DNA of 64,000 bases, taken from the NCBI GenBank assembly GCA_036389275.1, contig DASVQE010000081.1:1-64000 (forward strand), given 5' to 3'. Every line of letters starts with the position of its first letter. Position 1 is the stretch's first letter. Position numbers and translations under genes: made by a program. This DNA is from QHVT01 sp036389275. GTDB taxonomy: Bacteria > Acidobacteriota > Thermoanaerobaculia > Gp7-AA8. Below are positions 53,058 to 61,351 of this stretch, piece after piece. The notes under the pieces are model-generated. The model worked only from the letters and a program-made list of their open reading frames with translations. It was not told where the DNA came from and ran no database searches.

Positions 53058-53144
53058 CGGAGGAGGTGGGATTCGAACCCACGGTACGGTTGCCCGCACG
53101 GCGGTTTTCAAGACCGCTGCCTTAAACCGCTCGGCCACTCCTCC
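53058..53144 (-). tRNA. tRNA-Ser (anticodon TGA)
   Basis: The minus strand gives GGAGGAGTGGCCGAGCGG... with a long variable arm. The T-loop GTTCGAATC is intact. The anticodon TGA lies at 53108-53110 (complement) between GGTCT and AAACC. The acceptor stem GGAGGAG pairs with CTCCTCC, and CCA is encoded (53055-53057). It reads UCA and perhaps UCG codons. Confidence 0.95.
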
Positions 53145-53165
53145 GGGATCTGGGGAAACGCACCG

Positions 53166-54332
53166 CTACGGCAGCAAATTCACGTCGAGCGTGATCTTGA
53201 GACGCAGGCGGCGGTGCTGGCGGATCTCGTCCATGGTGAGGTTCAGCGGGATGCTGATTTCTTTCACGAGGCCGTCCGAGGAGCGGCGCTCGGGCGCGGC
53301 GGTGATGCGGGTGGTGGCCGCTGGTTGTTCGCCGAGGACCGGCAGTGACTCGAGGATCCCCTGCGGCAGCGGGATCTCGATGGAAGTCATCGGCACTTCC
53401 ATCGGCGCCGGCGTCGCGTAGTAGTCGCTGACGTCTTCGAACGGATTCGCGGAGACCGGCGGCAGCAGCTCGGTGGCCACCATCGGGATGTTCTCGTCGG
53501 CCGCTTCGTCGAGCTCGAACTCCGGCTCCATCGCGGGCGCGGTGGCGAGCCGCGAAGGCGGCGGAGTGACCGGCGCAGCCGGCGGCGGAGCGGTCGGCGC
53601 AGGCGCAGCGGCCGCGGGCGGCGGTGCCACCGGCGCGCCGAACGGCTCGTCGTCGTCATCCCAGAGCGACTCCGCCGGCGCGGTGCTCGGCGTCGGCGCG
53701 TTGAGGATCTGGATCTCTTTCTCGAGCGGCTCGGCGCCTTCCAGCCCGTACTTTTTGACCAGGTGCGCGAGCACGAGCTGGGTGATGCCTTTGAGCGTTT
53801 CCTCGACGCCGAGTCCCGTGGTCGCCACCGACTCGAACGTCGGCACCTTCTGCTTGTTCAGCTCCACGTCGATCTCGCCGGTCGGCAGCGCGTTCGGCAG
53901 ATCGCGCTTGTTGTACTGGATCACCAGCGGCATCTCGCGCAGCCGCACGCCCTGGCGCTTGAGGTTGTCCTCGAGGTTCTGCAGCGATTCGAGATTTGCG
54001 TCCAGCGCAAAATCCTGCGAGTCGGCCACGAACACCACGCCGTCCGCGCCCTTGAGCACGAGCTGCCGCGTGGAGTTGTAGTAGACCTGCCCCGGCACGG
54101 TGTAGAGCTGGAGCTTGGTGCGCATGCCGCGGATCTTGCCGAGGTCGAGCGGCAGGAAGTCGAAGAACAGCGTGCGGTCCGTCTTCGTCGCCAGCGAGAG
54201 CATCTTGCTCTTGTTGTTCGACGGCAGCGAGTCGTAGACGAACTGCAGGTTCGTCGTCTTCCCGCAAAGACCGGGTCCGTAGTAGACGATCTTCGCGGTG
54301 ATCTCTTTCGTCGCGTAATTGAAGAGGACCAT
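53166..54332 (-). CDS. mglA: MglA-family GTPase with long C-terminal extension
   Basis: A 388-residue protein. Residues 1 to about 195 are an MglA-type Ras-like GTPase: P-loop YYGPGLCGKTTNL (about 18-30), the FFDFLPLDLG segment, and the IQYNKRDLPN base-binding motif. MglA proteins set cell polarity and motility in myxobacteria. MglA itself is only about 195 residues. Here a Pro/Ala-rich linker (about 215-330) and a short new C-terminal domain of about 50 residues (VKEISIPLNLTMDEI and following) are added. No mglB is adjacent. The start ATG at 54332 has GGAG 5 nt upstream. The partner of the tail is unknown. Confidence 0.9.
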   Translation of the reverse strand: MVLFNYATKEITAKIVYYGPGLCGKTTNLQFVYDSLPSNNKSKMLSLATKTDRTLFFDFLPLDLGKIRGMRTKLQLYTVPGQVYYNSTRQLVLKGADGVVFVADSQDFALDANLESLQNLEDNLKRQGVRLREMPLVIQYNKRDLPNALPTGEIDVELNKQKVPTFESVATTGLGVEETLKGITQLVLAHLVKKYGLEGAEPLEKEIQILNAPTPSTAPAESLWDDDDEPFGAPVAPPPAAAAPAPTAPPPAAPVTPPPSRLATAPAMEPEFELDEAADENIPMVATELLPPVSANPFEDVSDYYATPAPMEVPMTSIEIPLPQGILESLPVLGEQPAATTRITAAPERRSSDGLVKEISIPLNLTMDEIRQHRRLRLKITLDVNLLP

Positions 54333-54371
54333 CGGGGCTCCGAGTCCGACGAGCGTAATCAATTTGTGTGA

Positions 54372-54391
54372 GACAGGCAATGCCGCCTGTC
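54372..54391. promoter_or_regulatory. Inverted repeat between mglA and the amidohydrolases
   Basis: GACAGGC (54372-54378), a 6 nt spacer and GCCTGTC (54385-54391) lie in the 86 bp between the divergent mglA and amidohydrolase genes. A TACGAT that could be a -10 follows it. It could be an operator, or part of a wider repeat, but it occurs only once in the window. Confidence 0.35.
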
Positions 54392-54418
54392 GTACGATGC
54401 GCGCCTTCGGAGGTGAGC

Positions 54419-56008
54419 ATGAGGTTCTGGCGAACACTCGCCGTGCTGCTGTTCCTCGCCGCACCACTGGCCCGCGCAGAGGCGCCGGGCGTCTACGCCA
54501 TCACCGGCGGCACCGTCCATCCCGCGAGCGGCGCGCCCATCGCCAACGCCACCGTGATCGTCCGCGAAGGATTGATCGAAGCGGTCGGCAGCGGCGTGGC
54601 CATTCCTCCCGACGCCACCGTCGTCGACGCGAAAGGCGCGCACGTCTATCCCGGTCTCATCGACGCGCAGACCTCGGCCGGCTTCGGCGGCGCCGCACCG
54701 GCGCCGCGGCGCGGACCGGGACGCGGCGGCGCGAGCACCGAGCAGAGCGCCGAGCCGACGCCCGACTATCTGGCCATCCGCAACGTCAAGCTGAGCGACG
54801 ACGACATCGACGCCCGCCGCGCCACCGGCGTCACCACCATCGTCACCGCGCCGACCGCCGGCATCTTCAACGGCCAGTCGGTCGTGCTGAACCTCAGCAG
54901 CGGCGCGGCCGAGTCGCGCGTGGTCAAGAGCCCTGCTGCCTTACAGGTGTCCTTCAGTCCGCGGCCGACATGGACCTTTCCGGACAGCCTGATGGGTGTC
55001 ATTGCGTACCTCCGTCAATCCTTCCTCGACGCCCAGCAGCACGCCGCCGCGCGCGAGATCTACGAGCGCCATCCGCAGGGCCTGCAGCGGCCGCCGGAGA
55101 ATCCCGGCCTCGAGGCGCTGCGGCCCGTGCTGCGGCGCGAGCTGCCGGTGGTCTTCCTCGCCGACAGCGAGGCGATGATGCGCCGCGCGCTCAATCTCGC
55201 CCGCGAGCTCAACGTCCGCCCGATTCTCTCCGGCGTGCGCCAGGGCTACGCCATGGCCGCCGACCTGAAAGACGTGCCTCTGCTCGTCGGCGTCCGCTGG
55301 CCGGTCGCGCCGACGGAGAAAGAGGATCGCGAGGAGCAGCCGCTGCGCGCGATCCGCGAGCGGCAGCTCGCGCCGACGACGCCCGCGGTGCTCGCGAAAA
55401 GCGGCGCCACGTTCGCGCTCGTGAGCGGCAGCGGCAAGCCGGGCGATTTTCTGCCGGGCATCCGCAAGGCCATCGACAACGGCCTCTCCGCCGACGACGC
55501 GCTGCGCGCCACCACCATCACGCCGGCGCGCATCTTCGGCATCGACCGCCAGCTCGGCTCGATCGAGCGCGGCAAGATCGCCAACCTCGTCGTCAGCGAC
55601 AAGCCGCTCTTCGACAAGGAAGCGAAAGTGACGCGCCTCTTCGTCGACGGCCGCGAGATCCGCCTGCCGAAGGACGAGCCGAAGCCTGCCGAGAAAGCGG
55701 GCTCGCCGATCGACGGCACCTGGAACCTCACCGTGCGCGCGCCGCAGGGCAACGTCGCCATCACCGTCACGCTGCGCAGCGAGGACGGCAAGCTCACCGG
55801 CACCTTCAGCGGCGACCGCGGCTCGGGCGACATCCGCGGCGGCACCTTCGACGGCAGCGCCTTCGACTTCACCATCTCCGCCAACGCGCAGAACGAAGCG
55901 GAAGCGACCGACTGGGTCTTCCGCGGCACGCTCGACGGCGACGCCATGCGCGGCAACGTCGCCACCACCATCGGCAACTTCGAATTCAGCGGGAGCAGAT
56001 CGAAATGA
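54419..56008 (+). CDS. Secreted amidohydrolase-like protein without the HxH motif
   Basis: A 529-residue secreted protein with a signal peptide (about residues 1-19). The amidohydrolase barrel is recognisable (ITGGTVHPASGAPI, GVTTIVTAPTAGIF, LRATTITPARIFGIDRQLGS) but the usual metal motif after PGLID is AQTSAGFGG, with no HxH. The third His position is also changed (VVFLADSEAM). It is probably a non-metal or inactive paralogue. A C-terminal ~100-residue beta domain (DGTWNLTVRAPQGNVAITV) is added. Its stop overlaps the next gene's ATG by 4 bp. A GGAGGTGAGC ribosome site precedes the ATG at 54419. Confidence 0.85.
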   Translation: MRFWRTLAVLLFLAAPLARAEAPGVYAITGGTVHPASGAPIANATVIVREGLIEAVGSGVAIPPDATVVDAKGAHVYPGLIDAQTSAGFGGAAPAPRRGPGRGGASTEQSAEPTPDYLAIRNVKLSDDDIDARRATGVTTIVTAPTAGIFNGQSVVLNLSSGAAESRVVKSPAALQVSFSPRPTWTFPDSLMGVIAYLRQSFLDAQQHAAAREIYERHPQGLQRPPENPGLEALRPVLRRELPVVFLADSEAMMRRALNLARELNVRPILSGVRQGYAMAADLKDVPLLVGVRWPVAPTEKEDREEQPLRAIRERQLAPTTPAVLAKSGATFALVSGSGKPGDFLPGIRKAIDNGLSADDALRATTITPARIFGIDRQLGSIERGKIANLVVSDKPLFDKEAKVTRLFVDGREIRLPKDEPKPAEKAGSPIDGTWNLTVRAPQGNVAITVTLRSEDGKLTGTFSGDRGSGDIRGGTFDGSAFDFTISANAQNEAEATDWVFRGTLDGDAMRGNVATTIGNFEFSGSRSK

Positions 56009-57348
56009 GAACGCTGATCGCACTGCTTCTTTCCGCGGCGTCGCTCGGCGCGCAGGAGCGCGTGACGCTGATCCGCAACGCCACCGTCATCACCGTCACC
56101 AACGGCACCATCGAGAACGGCTCGGTGCTGATCCGCGGCTCGAAGATCGCCGCGGTCGGCCGCGACCTCGCCGCGCCGGCGGGCGCGCGCATCATCGACG
56201 CCGCCGGCAAGTTCGTCTCTCCCGGGATCATCGACACGCACAGCCACACCTCGGTCGAAGGGAGCGTCAACGAGATCTCGCTGCCGAACACCGGCATGGT
56301 GCGCATCGCCGACGCGCTGGTGAACGACGACATCAACGCCTACCGCCAGCTCGCCGGCGGCACGACGACCGCGCTCGTGCTGCACGGCTCCGCGAACGCC
56401 ATCGGCGGGCAGTCGCAGATCGTGAAGTGGAAGTGGGGACGCCCCACCTCCGAGTGGCTGGTGCAGGGCGCGCCGCGCACGATCAAGTTTGCGCTCGGTG
56501 AAAATCCGAAGAGCGCGAATTTCCGTCCGCCCGAAGGACAGCCGCGCCAGTATCCGGCCACGCGCATGGGCGTCGAAGAAGTGATCCGCCAGTCGTTCAT
56601 CGACGCGCGCGACTACATGGCCGCGTGGGATGAGTACGAGGCCAAACGGAAGCGCAACGAAGACGCGATCCCGCCGCGCAAAGATCTGCTGATGGAGACG
56701 ATGGCCGACATCCTCCGCGGCAACATCGACATCCATTCGCACTGCTATCGCGCCGACGAGATCCTGATGCTGCTCAACCTTTCCGACGAGCTCGGGTTCA
56801 AGGTGCGCGAGCTGCAGCACGTGCTCGAAGGCTACAAAGTCGCGCAGGAGATCGCCGCGCACGGCGTGACCGCCGGCACGTTCATCGATTGGTGGGGCTA
56901 CAAGGCGGAGGCGTACGACGCGACGCCGTACAACGTCGCGCTGCTCACGCGCAACAACGTCATCACCTCGGTCAACTCCGACTCCGACGAGCTCGCGCGC
57001 CATCTCAATCACGACGCGGCGAAGGCGATGAAGTACGGCGGCCTCACCGAGGATCAGGCCATGCGGTTGTGCACGATCAACCCGGCCAGGCAGTTGCGGC
57101 TCGATGGACGCATCGGCTCGATCGAAGCAGGCAAGGACGCGGACCTGGTGATCTGGACCGCGCATCCGCTGTCGGTCTACGCGCGCGTCGACACGACGTT
57201 CATCGAGGGCGAGATCTACTTCGACCGCGCCCGCGATCTCGAGCAGCGCGAAGCGATGAAGCGCGAGAAAGCGGATCGGCTCAAGAAAGAAGACGACGAG
57301 AAGAAGAAGGATCAGAAGCCGGGGAAGGAGAAGAAGGGTGATGCGTAG
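56005..57348 (+). CDS. Secreted amidohydrolase (metal site intact)
   Basis: A 447-residue secreted amidohydrolase: signal peptide about 1-17, then the HxH motif in SPGIIDTHSHTSVEG, a further His motif IDIHSHCYRADE, and a probable metal Asp in NSDSDELARH. The C-terminal tail is Lys/Glu-rich (KKDQKPGKEKKGDA) and probably disordered. It is the only one of the three neighbouring paralogues with a complete metal site. It overlaps both neighbours (ATGA upstream and 8 bp downstream), so all three are translated together. The reaction is unknown; imidazolonepropionase-like hydrolases of peptides or cyclic amides are relatives. Confidence 0.88.
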   Translation: MRTLIALLLSAASLGAQERVTLIRNATVITVTNGTIENGSVLIRGSKIAAVGRDLAAPAGARIIDAAGKFVSPGIIDTHSHTSVEGSVNEISLPNTGMVRIADALVNDDINAYRQLAGGTTTALVLHGSANAIGGQSQIVKWKWGRPTSEWLVQGAPRTIKFALGENPKSANFRPPEGQPRQYPATRMGVEEVIRQSFIDARDYMAAWDEYEAKRKRNEDAIPPRKDLLMETMADILRGNIDIHSHCYRADEILMLLNLSDELGFKVRELQHVLEGYKVAQEIAAHGVTAGTFIDWWGYKAEAYDATPYNVALLTRNNVITSVNSDSDELARHLNHDAAKAMKYGGLTEDQAMRLCTINPARQLRLDGRIGSIEAGKDADLVIWTAHPLSVYARVDTTFIEGEIYFDRARDLEQREAMKREKADRLKKEDDEKKKDQKPGKEKKGDA

Positions 57349-58654
57349 AGCACTTGCTGCTTCGCTGCTGTTCGCGTCGACGCTCGCCGCGCAGTCGATC
57401 ATCCCGAACAACCCGGGCGTGAAACCGACCGTGGCCATCCGCAACGCCACCATCGTCCCGGTGACGTCGACGCCGATTCCGAACGGCACCATCGTCTTCA
57501 GCAACGGCACCATCACCGCCGTCGGCGCGAACGTCAGTGTGCCGGCCGGCGCGACGGTGATCGACGGCACAGGCCTCTTCGTCTATCCCGGCATGATCGA
57601 CTCCGGCACGAACATCGGCCTCACCGAGATCGACTCGGTGCCCGGCACCGTCGACACTGCGGAGCTGGGCGACTTCAATCCGAACGCGCGCGCGGCCGTG
57701 GCCATCAATCCGCACAGCGAGCTGATTCCGGTGACGCGCGTGAGCGGCGTGACGAACGTGCTGTCGGTGCCGGAAGGCGGGATCGTCTCCGGCCAGAGCG
57801 CGCTGCTGCAGCTCGCCGGCTGGACGCCGGCGGAGATGGTCGTGAAGGCGAATGCGGCGATGCACATCCGTTTCCCGCGCCTGCGCGGCGAGTCGTTCGG
57901 CGACATTCCGCAGGACGAGGAAGCGGAGAAGGAGCGCCGCAAGTCGTACACGAAAGACGTCGACCGCCTGCGCGATCTGCTGCGCGACGCGCAGGCATAC
58001 GCGAAGGCGGCGTCGGCGCGCGCGAGCGACAAGAGCGTGCGCCGCTTCGACCGCGACCTGATCCTCGAGGCGCTCGTGCCGGTGGTGGAAGGACGCGAGC
58101 CGGTGGTGATGCATGCGAATCTCGCGCGCGACATCCGCGCCGCGATCGCGTTCGGCGACGAGTTCAAGCTGAAGATGATCCTCGCCGGCGGACAGGACGT
58201 CGCGCAGGTGATTCCCGATCTGAAGTCGCGCGACATCCCGGTGCTCCTCGGCCCGATCCTCTCGCTGCCGCAGCGCGAGGACGACGCGTACGACCTGCTC
58301 TTCACGAACGCGAAGACGCTGCTCGACAACGGCATCCGCTTCGCCGTCCAGACCACCGAGGCGCACAACTCGCGGAACCTGCCGTACCACGCTGGATCGT
58401 GCGCGGCGTTCGGGTTGCCGAAGGAAGAAGCGCTGAAGGCCATCACCATTTATCCGGCCCAGATCTTCGGCGTGGCCGATCGCATCGGGTCGCTGGAAGT
58501 CGGCAAGACGGCGAACGTGATCGTCACCGATGGCGATCCGCTCGAGTTCCGCACGAACGTGCGGCGCGTCTTCATCGCCGGCGAAGACATCCCCATGCAG
58601 TCGCGGCACACGCTGCTGTACGAGAAGTTCGCGAAGCGCCCGAAGGCGCAGTAG
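57341..58654 (+). CDS. Secreted amidohydrolase-like protein without the HxH motif
   Basis: A 437-residue secreted protein, third of the trio, with a signal peptide (about 1-18). The metal motif reads YPGMIDSGTNIGLTE, again with no HxH, while other family features remain (GVTNVLSVPEGG, ITIYPAQIFGVADRIGS). AAGGAG at 57325-57330 serves a start at ATG 57341; GTG 57338 is also possible. It overlaps the preceding gene's stop by 8 bp. A Lys/Glu/Asp-rich helix (about residues 190-230) is inserted. With one active and two inactive-looking members, the trio may form a mixed complex in the periplasm. Confidence 0.85.
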   Translation: MRRALAASLLFASTLAAQSIIPNNPGVKPTVAIRNATIVPVTSTPIPNGTIVFSNGTITAVGANVSVPAGATVIDGTGLFVYPGMIDSGTNIGLTEIDSVPGTVDTAELGDFNPNARAAVAINPHSELIPVTRVSGVTNVLSVPEGGIVSGQSALLQLAGWTPAEMVVKANAAMHIRFPRLRGESFGDIPQDEEAEKERRKSYTKDVDRLRDLLRDAQAYAKAASARASDKSVRRFDRDLILEALVPVVEGREPVVMHANLARDIRAAIAFGDEFKLKMILAGGQDVAQVIPDLKSRDIPVLLGPILSLPQREDDAYDLLFTNAKTLLDNGIRFAVQTTEAHNSRNLPYHAGSCAAFGLPKEEALKAITIYPAQIFGVADRIGSLEVGKTANVIVTDGDPLEFRTNVRRVFIAGEDIPMQSRHTLLYEKFAKRPKAQ

Positions 58655-58681
58655 AATCGCGCCCTGTTCTTTCCCAATTCG

Positions 58682-58842
58682 CGTTCGTGGCGGTAACGGG
58701 AAGCCGGTTGAATGCCGGCGCGGCCCCCGCCACTGTAACCGGCGACGACTCACATCTTGATCCGGATGGATCCCCACTGCCACAAGCGGGAAGGGGGTGT
58801 GAGAAGGAGGACCCGGAAGCCAGGAGACCGACCGCACGAACG
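58682..58842 (+). ncRNA. Cobalamin (B12) riboswitch
   Basis: A clear cobalamin riboswitch upstream of btuB. The GCCACTG motif lies at 58729-58735, and the B12 box GAAGCCAGGAGACC at 58816-58829. The outer P1 stem pairs CGTTCGTG (58682-58689) with CACGAACG (58834-58841). Adenosylcobalamin binding would fold the element and hide the btuB ribosome site (GGAGGAGGAG at 58862-58871) or cause early termination. Because the PP-loop gene is translated from the same mRNA, it should be controlled too. Confidence 0.95.
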
Positions 58843-58874
58843 ACATCACCGCATCTCTTCGGGAGGAGGAGCTC

Positions 58875-60695
58875 GTGAAATCTGTCGTTCTGTCTCTCTG
58901 TCTTTTCGCCTTTCCCGCCTTCAGTCAATCCACACAACCATCCGTCCGGCAGGAGATCGTGGTCACGGCCTCCGCGGTGCCCGACTCCGTCGAGGAGACG
59001 CCGGCGGCGGTGACGGTGATCCATCGCGACGAGATCGAGCGCCGCGAGGCGCGCGACGTCTCCGACGTGCTGCGCGAGGTGCCGGGCGTCGCCGTCGCGC
59101 GCACCGGCAGCTCCGGCAAGGCCACCACGCTCTTCATCCGCGGCGGCAGCTCGAAGCAGGCCCTCGTGCTCTGGAACGGTGTGCCCGTGAACAACCCTTA
59201 CTTTTCCGGCTACAACTTCGGGCAGCTCTCGACGGCCGGGGTCGAGCGCGTCGAGGTCGTGCGCGGCCCGTTCTCCGCGCTCTACGGTTCCGAGGCGGTC
59301 AGCGGAGTGGTCAATGTGTTGACCAATCCGGCGCAATCGAGCGCGCAGCTCGAAGTGGCCGGCGGCGAGCATGGGCTGCTGAATCTGGCCGGCTCCGGCG
59401 CCTGGTCGAGCGAGCGCTGGTCGCTGCACGGCAGCGCCGAGCATCGCCTCGACGACGGCTTCGCCGCGAATGACGACTTCCGCTCCACCACCTTCCTCGG
59501 CGGCGCGACGCTGCGCCCGAGCGCCGCGCTCTCGATCGGTTTCCTCGGCCGCCACAGCACGTACGATCTCGGCATCCCGTTCGCGCCCGATGCGCTCGCG
59601 TCGTCGTTCCAGCCGTCGCCCGCGCGCGGCGAGGACGGCTCGGAGTCGCAGCTCGCCATCCCGATCCGCTACGAAGCCGGCCGCGTCGCCTACGAGCTGC
59701 GGCTCTCCGAGAGCCGGCGCGACGATCACTTCGAGGACGCGCTCGGCGCGTTCGGTCCGGAAGAAGCGCTGACGCACTCGCGCGTCCGCACCGCCCGCGC
59801 TACCGCCAGCGCGAAGACGGCCCTCGGCACGATCACCGCCGGCGCGGAGGCGACGCGCGACTCGGTCGATCATCGCGACAACTTCTCGCAGTTCGACACG
59901 CGCCGTCGCACGAACCGCTCGGTCTTCGCGGAGGATCAGTTGTCGTTCGGCGCCGGCGGCACGCGCGTCGAGGTCACGGCCGGCCTCCGCTACGACGACT
60001 ACGAAACGTTCGGCAGCGAGACCACGCCGCGCCTCGCCGCCGCCTGGCTCCTCGGCCCGCACAAGCTGCGCGCCGCCTACGGCGAAGCGTTCCGCGCGCC
60101 GTCGATCGGCGAGCTCTATTTCCCGTTCGGCGGCAATCTCGATCTCGGCGCGGAGCGCAGCCGCAACATCGAGGCAGGCTACGATTTCTACGCGCGCAAC
60201 GCGACGTTCTCCGCGACGCTCTTCCGCTCGCGCTACCGTGGTTTGATCGTGTTCGGGCAGACCTTCCAGTTCGAGAACATCGCCACCGCGAACGCCAGCG
60301 GCATCGAGCTGGCCGCGTCGCATCGCGCCGGTCCGCTCGACGTCGCGCTCAGCTACACGTTCCTCAAAAGCGAAGACGCCGCGACCGGCGAAGAGCTGCT
60401 CCGCCGCCCGAAGCACAGCGGCTCGATCGCACTCGGCTACACGCACGGCGCGTACGACGCGGAGCTGGTGGTCGCGCACCGCGGCGCGCGCGCGGACGTG
60501 ACGGATCTCTTTCCGTTCGGCACCGTGACGAATCGCGCGTACACCACCGCCGACATCACGCTGCGCACGCACATCGGCGCACTCACGCCGTTCATCAAGC
60601 TGGAGAACCTGACGAACACGCGCTACGAGGAAGTGTTCGGCTACGCCTCACCGCGCCGCCGCGCGGTGGTGGGCGTGCGGTACGCGTTGCGTTGA
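58875..60695 (+). CDS. btuB: TonB-dependent cobalamin receptor BtuB
   Basis: A 606-residue outer-membrane receptor. Signal peptide about 1-18, TonB box EIVVTA at 27-32, plug domain (VIHRDEIERREARDVSDVLR, VPVNNPYFSGYNFGQL) and a ~450-residue barrel ending in VVGVRYALR. The cobalamin riboswitch just upstream makes vitamin B12 uptake the likely role. The start is GTG at 58875 after GGAGGAGGAG, the ribosome site that the riboswitch would control. The stop overlaps the start of the PP-loop gene by 4 bp. No btuCDF genes are in the window. Confidence 0.94.
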   Translation: MKSVVLSLCLFAFPAFSQSTQPSVRQEIVVTASAVPDSVEETPAAVTVIHRDEIERREARDVSDVLREVPGVAVARTGSSGKATTLFIRGGSSKQALVLWNGVPVNNPYFSGYNFGQLSTAGVERVEVVRGPFSALYGSEAVSGVVNVLTNPAQSSAQLEVAGGEHGLLNLAGSGAWSSERWSLHGSAEHRLDDGFAANDDFRSTTFLGGATLRPSAALSIGFLGRHSTYDLGIPFAPDALASSFQPSPARGEDGSESQLAIPIRYEAGRVAYELRLSESRRDDHFEDALGAFGPEEALTHSRVRTARATASAKTALGTITAGAEATRDSVDHRDNFSQFDTRRRTNRSVFAEDQLSFGAGGTRVEVTAGLRYDDYETFGSETTPRLAAAWLLGPHKLRAAYGEAFRAPSIGELYFPFGGNLDLGAERSRNIEAGYDFYARNATFSATLFRSRYRGLIVFGQTFQFENIATANASGIELAASHRAGPLDVALSYTFLKSEDAATGEELLRRPKHSGSIALGYTHGAYDAELVVAHRGARADVTDLFPFGTVTNRAYTTADITLRTHIGALTPFIKLENLTNTRYEEVFGYASPRRRAVVGVRYALR

Positions 60696-61351
60696 AGACG
60701 CTCCTGTCGTGGTCGAGCGGCAAGGATTCGGCGTGGGCGCTGCACGCGCTCCGCGCCGATCCTCGCTACGACGTGATCGGACTGGTGACGACGGTGAATC
60801 GTGCGGCGGATCGCGTGGCCATGCACGCGGTCCGCTCGCAGTTGCTGCGCGCGCAGGCCGCGGCCGCGGGCTTGCCGCTGCGCGTGTGCGAGATTCCGAG
60901 CCCGTGCTCGAACGAGGAATACGAGGCGGTGATGTCGCGCGTGGTCGGCGAGGCCGCGCGCGACGGCATCGAGTGTTTCGCGTTCGGCGATCTCTTTCTC
61001 GAGGACGTGCGCCGCTACCGAGAGGAAAAGCTCGCGCCGACGCCGCTCCGCCCGATCTTTCCGCTCTGGGGCAGCGACACGCGCACGCTCGCACACACGA
61101 TGATCGCCGCCGGCCTGCGCGCGTGCCTCACCTGCGTCGATCCGCGCGCGCTCGACCCGGACTTCGCCGGCCGCGACTTCGACGCGCAACTGCTCGCCGA
61201 CCTTCCGGAGAGCGTCGACCCCTGCGGCGAGCGCGGCGAGTTCCACACCTTCGCCTACGACGGTCCCATGTTCGCGCACCCCATCCCGATCGACTGCGGC
61301 GAAGTGGTGACACGCGACGGGTTCGTATTTTGCGATCTGCTGCCGCGCTAA
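60692..61351 (+). CDS. PP-loop ATPase of the Dph6/COG2102 type coupled to btuB
   Basis: A 219-residue ATP pyrophosphatase-type enzyme. The PP-loop is SSGKDS at residues 8-13, followed by features of the Dph6-related family (FGDLFLEDVRRYREEKL, PIFPLWG, and GERGEFHTFAYDGPMF). The eukaryotic relatives amidate diphthine; bacteria lack diphthamide, so the function must differ. The start is a TTG at 60692 that overlaps the btuB stop by 4 bp (TTGA), so it is translationally coupled and under the same riboswitch. An action on a cobalamin side chain or precursor is plausible but unproven. It converges with trmFO, overlapping by 4 bp. Confidence 0.88.
   Translation: MKTLLSWSSGKDSAWALHALRADPRYDVIGLVTTVNRAADRVAMHAVRSQLLRAQAAAAGLPLRVCEIPSPCSNEEYEAVMSRVVGEAARDGIECFAFGDLFLEDVRRYREEKLAPTPLRPIFPLWGSDTRTLAHTMIAAGLRACLTCVDPRALDPDFAGRDFDAQLLADLPESVDPCGERGEFHTFAYDGPMFAHPIPIDCGEVVTRDGFVFCDLLPR

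Noticed and set aside
49897..53144. Integrated element between the two serine tRNAs
   Set aside because: No integrase and no att-like repeat beyond the shared tRNA-Ser consensus; kept only as a weak finding.
54319..56004. N-terminal extension of the middle amidohydrolase
   Set aside because: Shadow frame of the first amidohydrolase; the real start is the ATG at 56005 in the ATGA overlap, followed by a signal peptide.
60692..61351. True diphthamide synthase function for the PP-loop protein
   Set aside because: Diphthamide is made only on archaeal and eukaryotic EF2, so the database-style name would be misleading.
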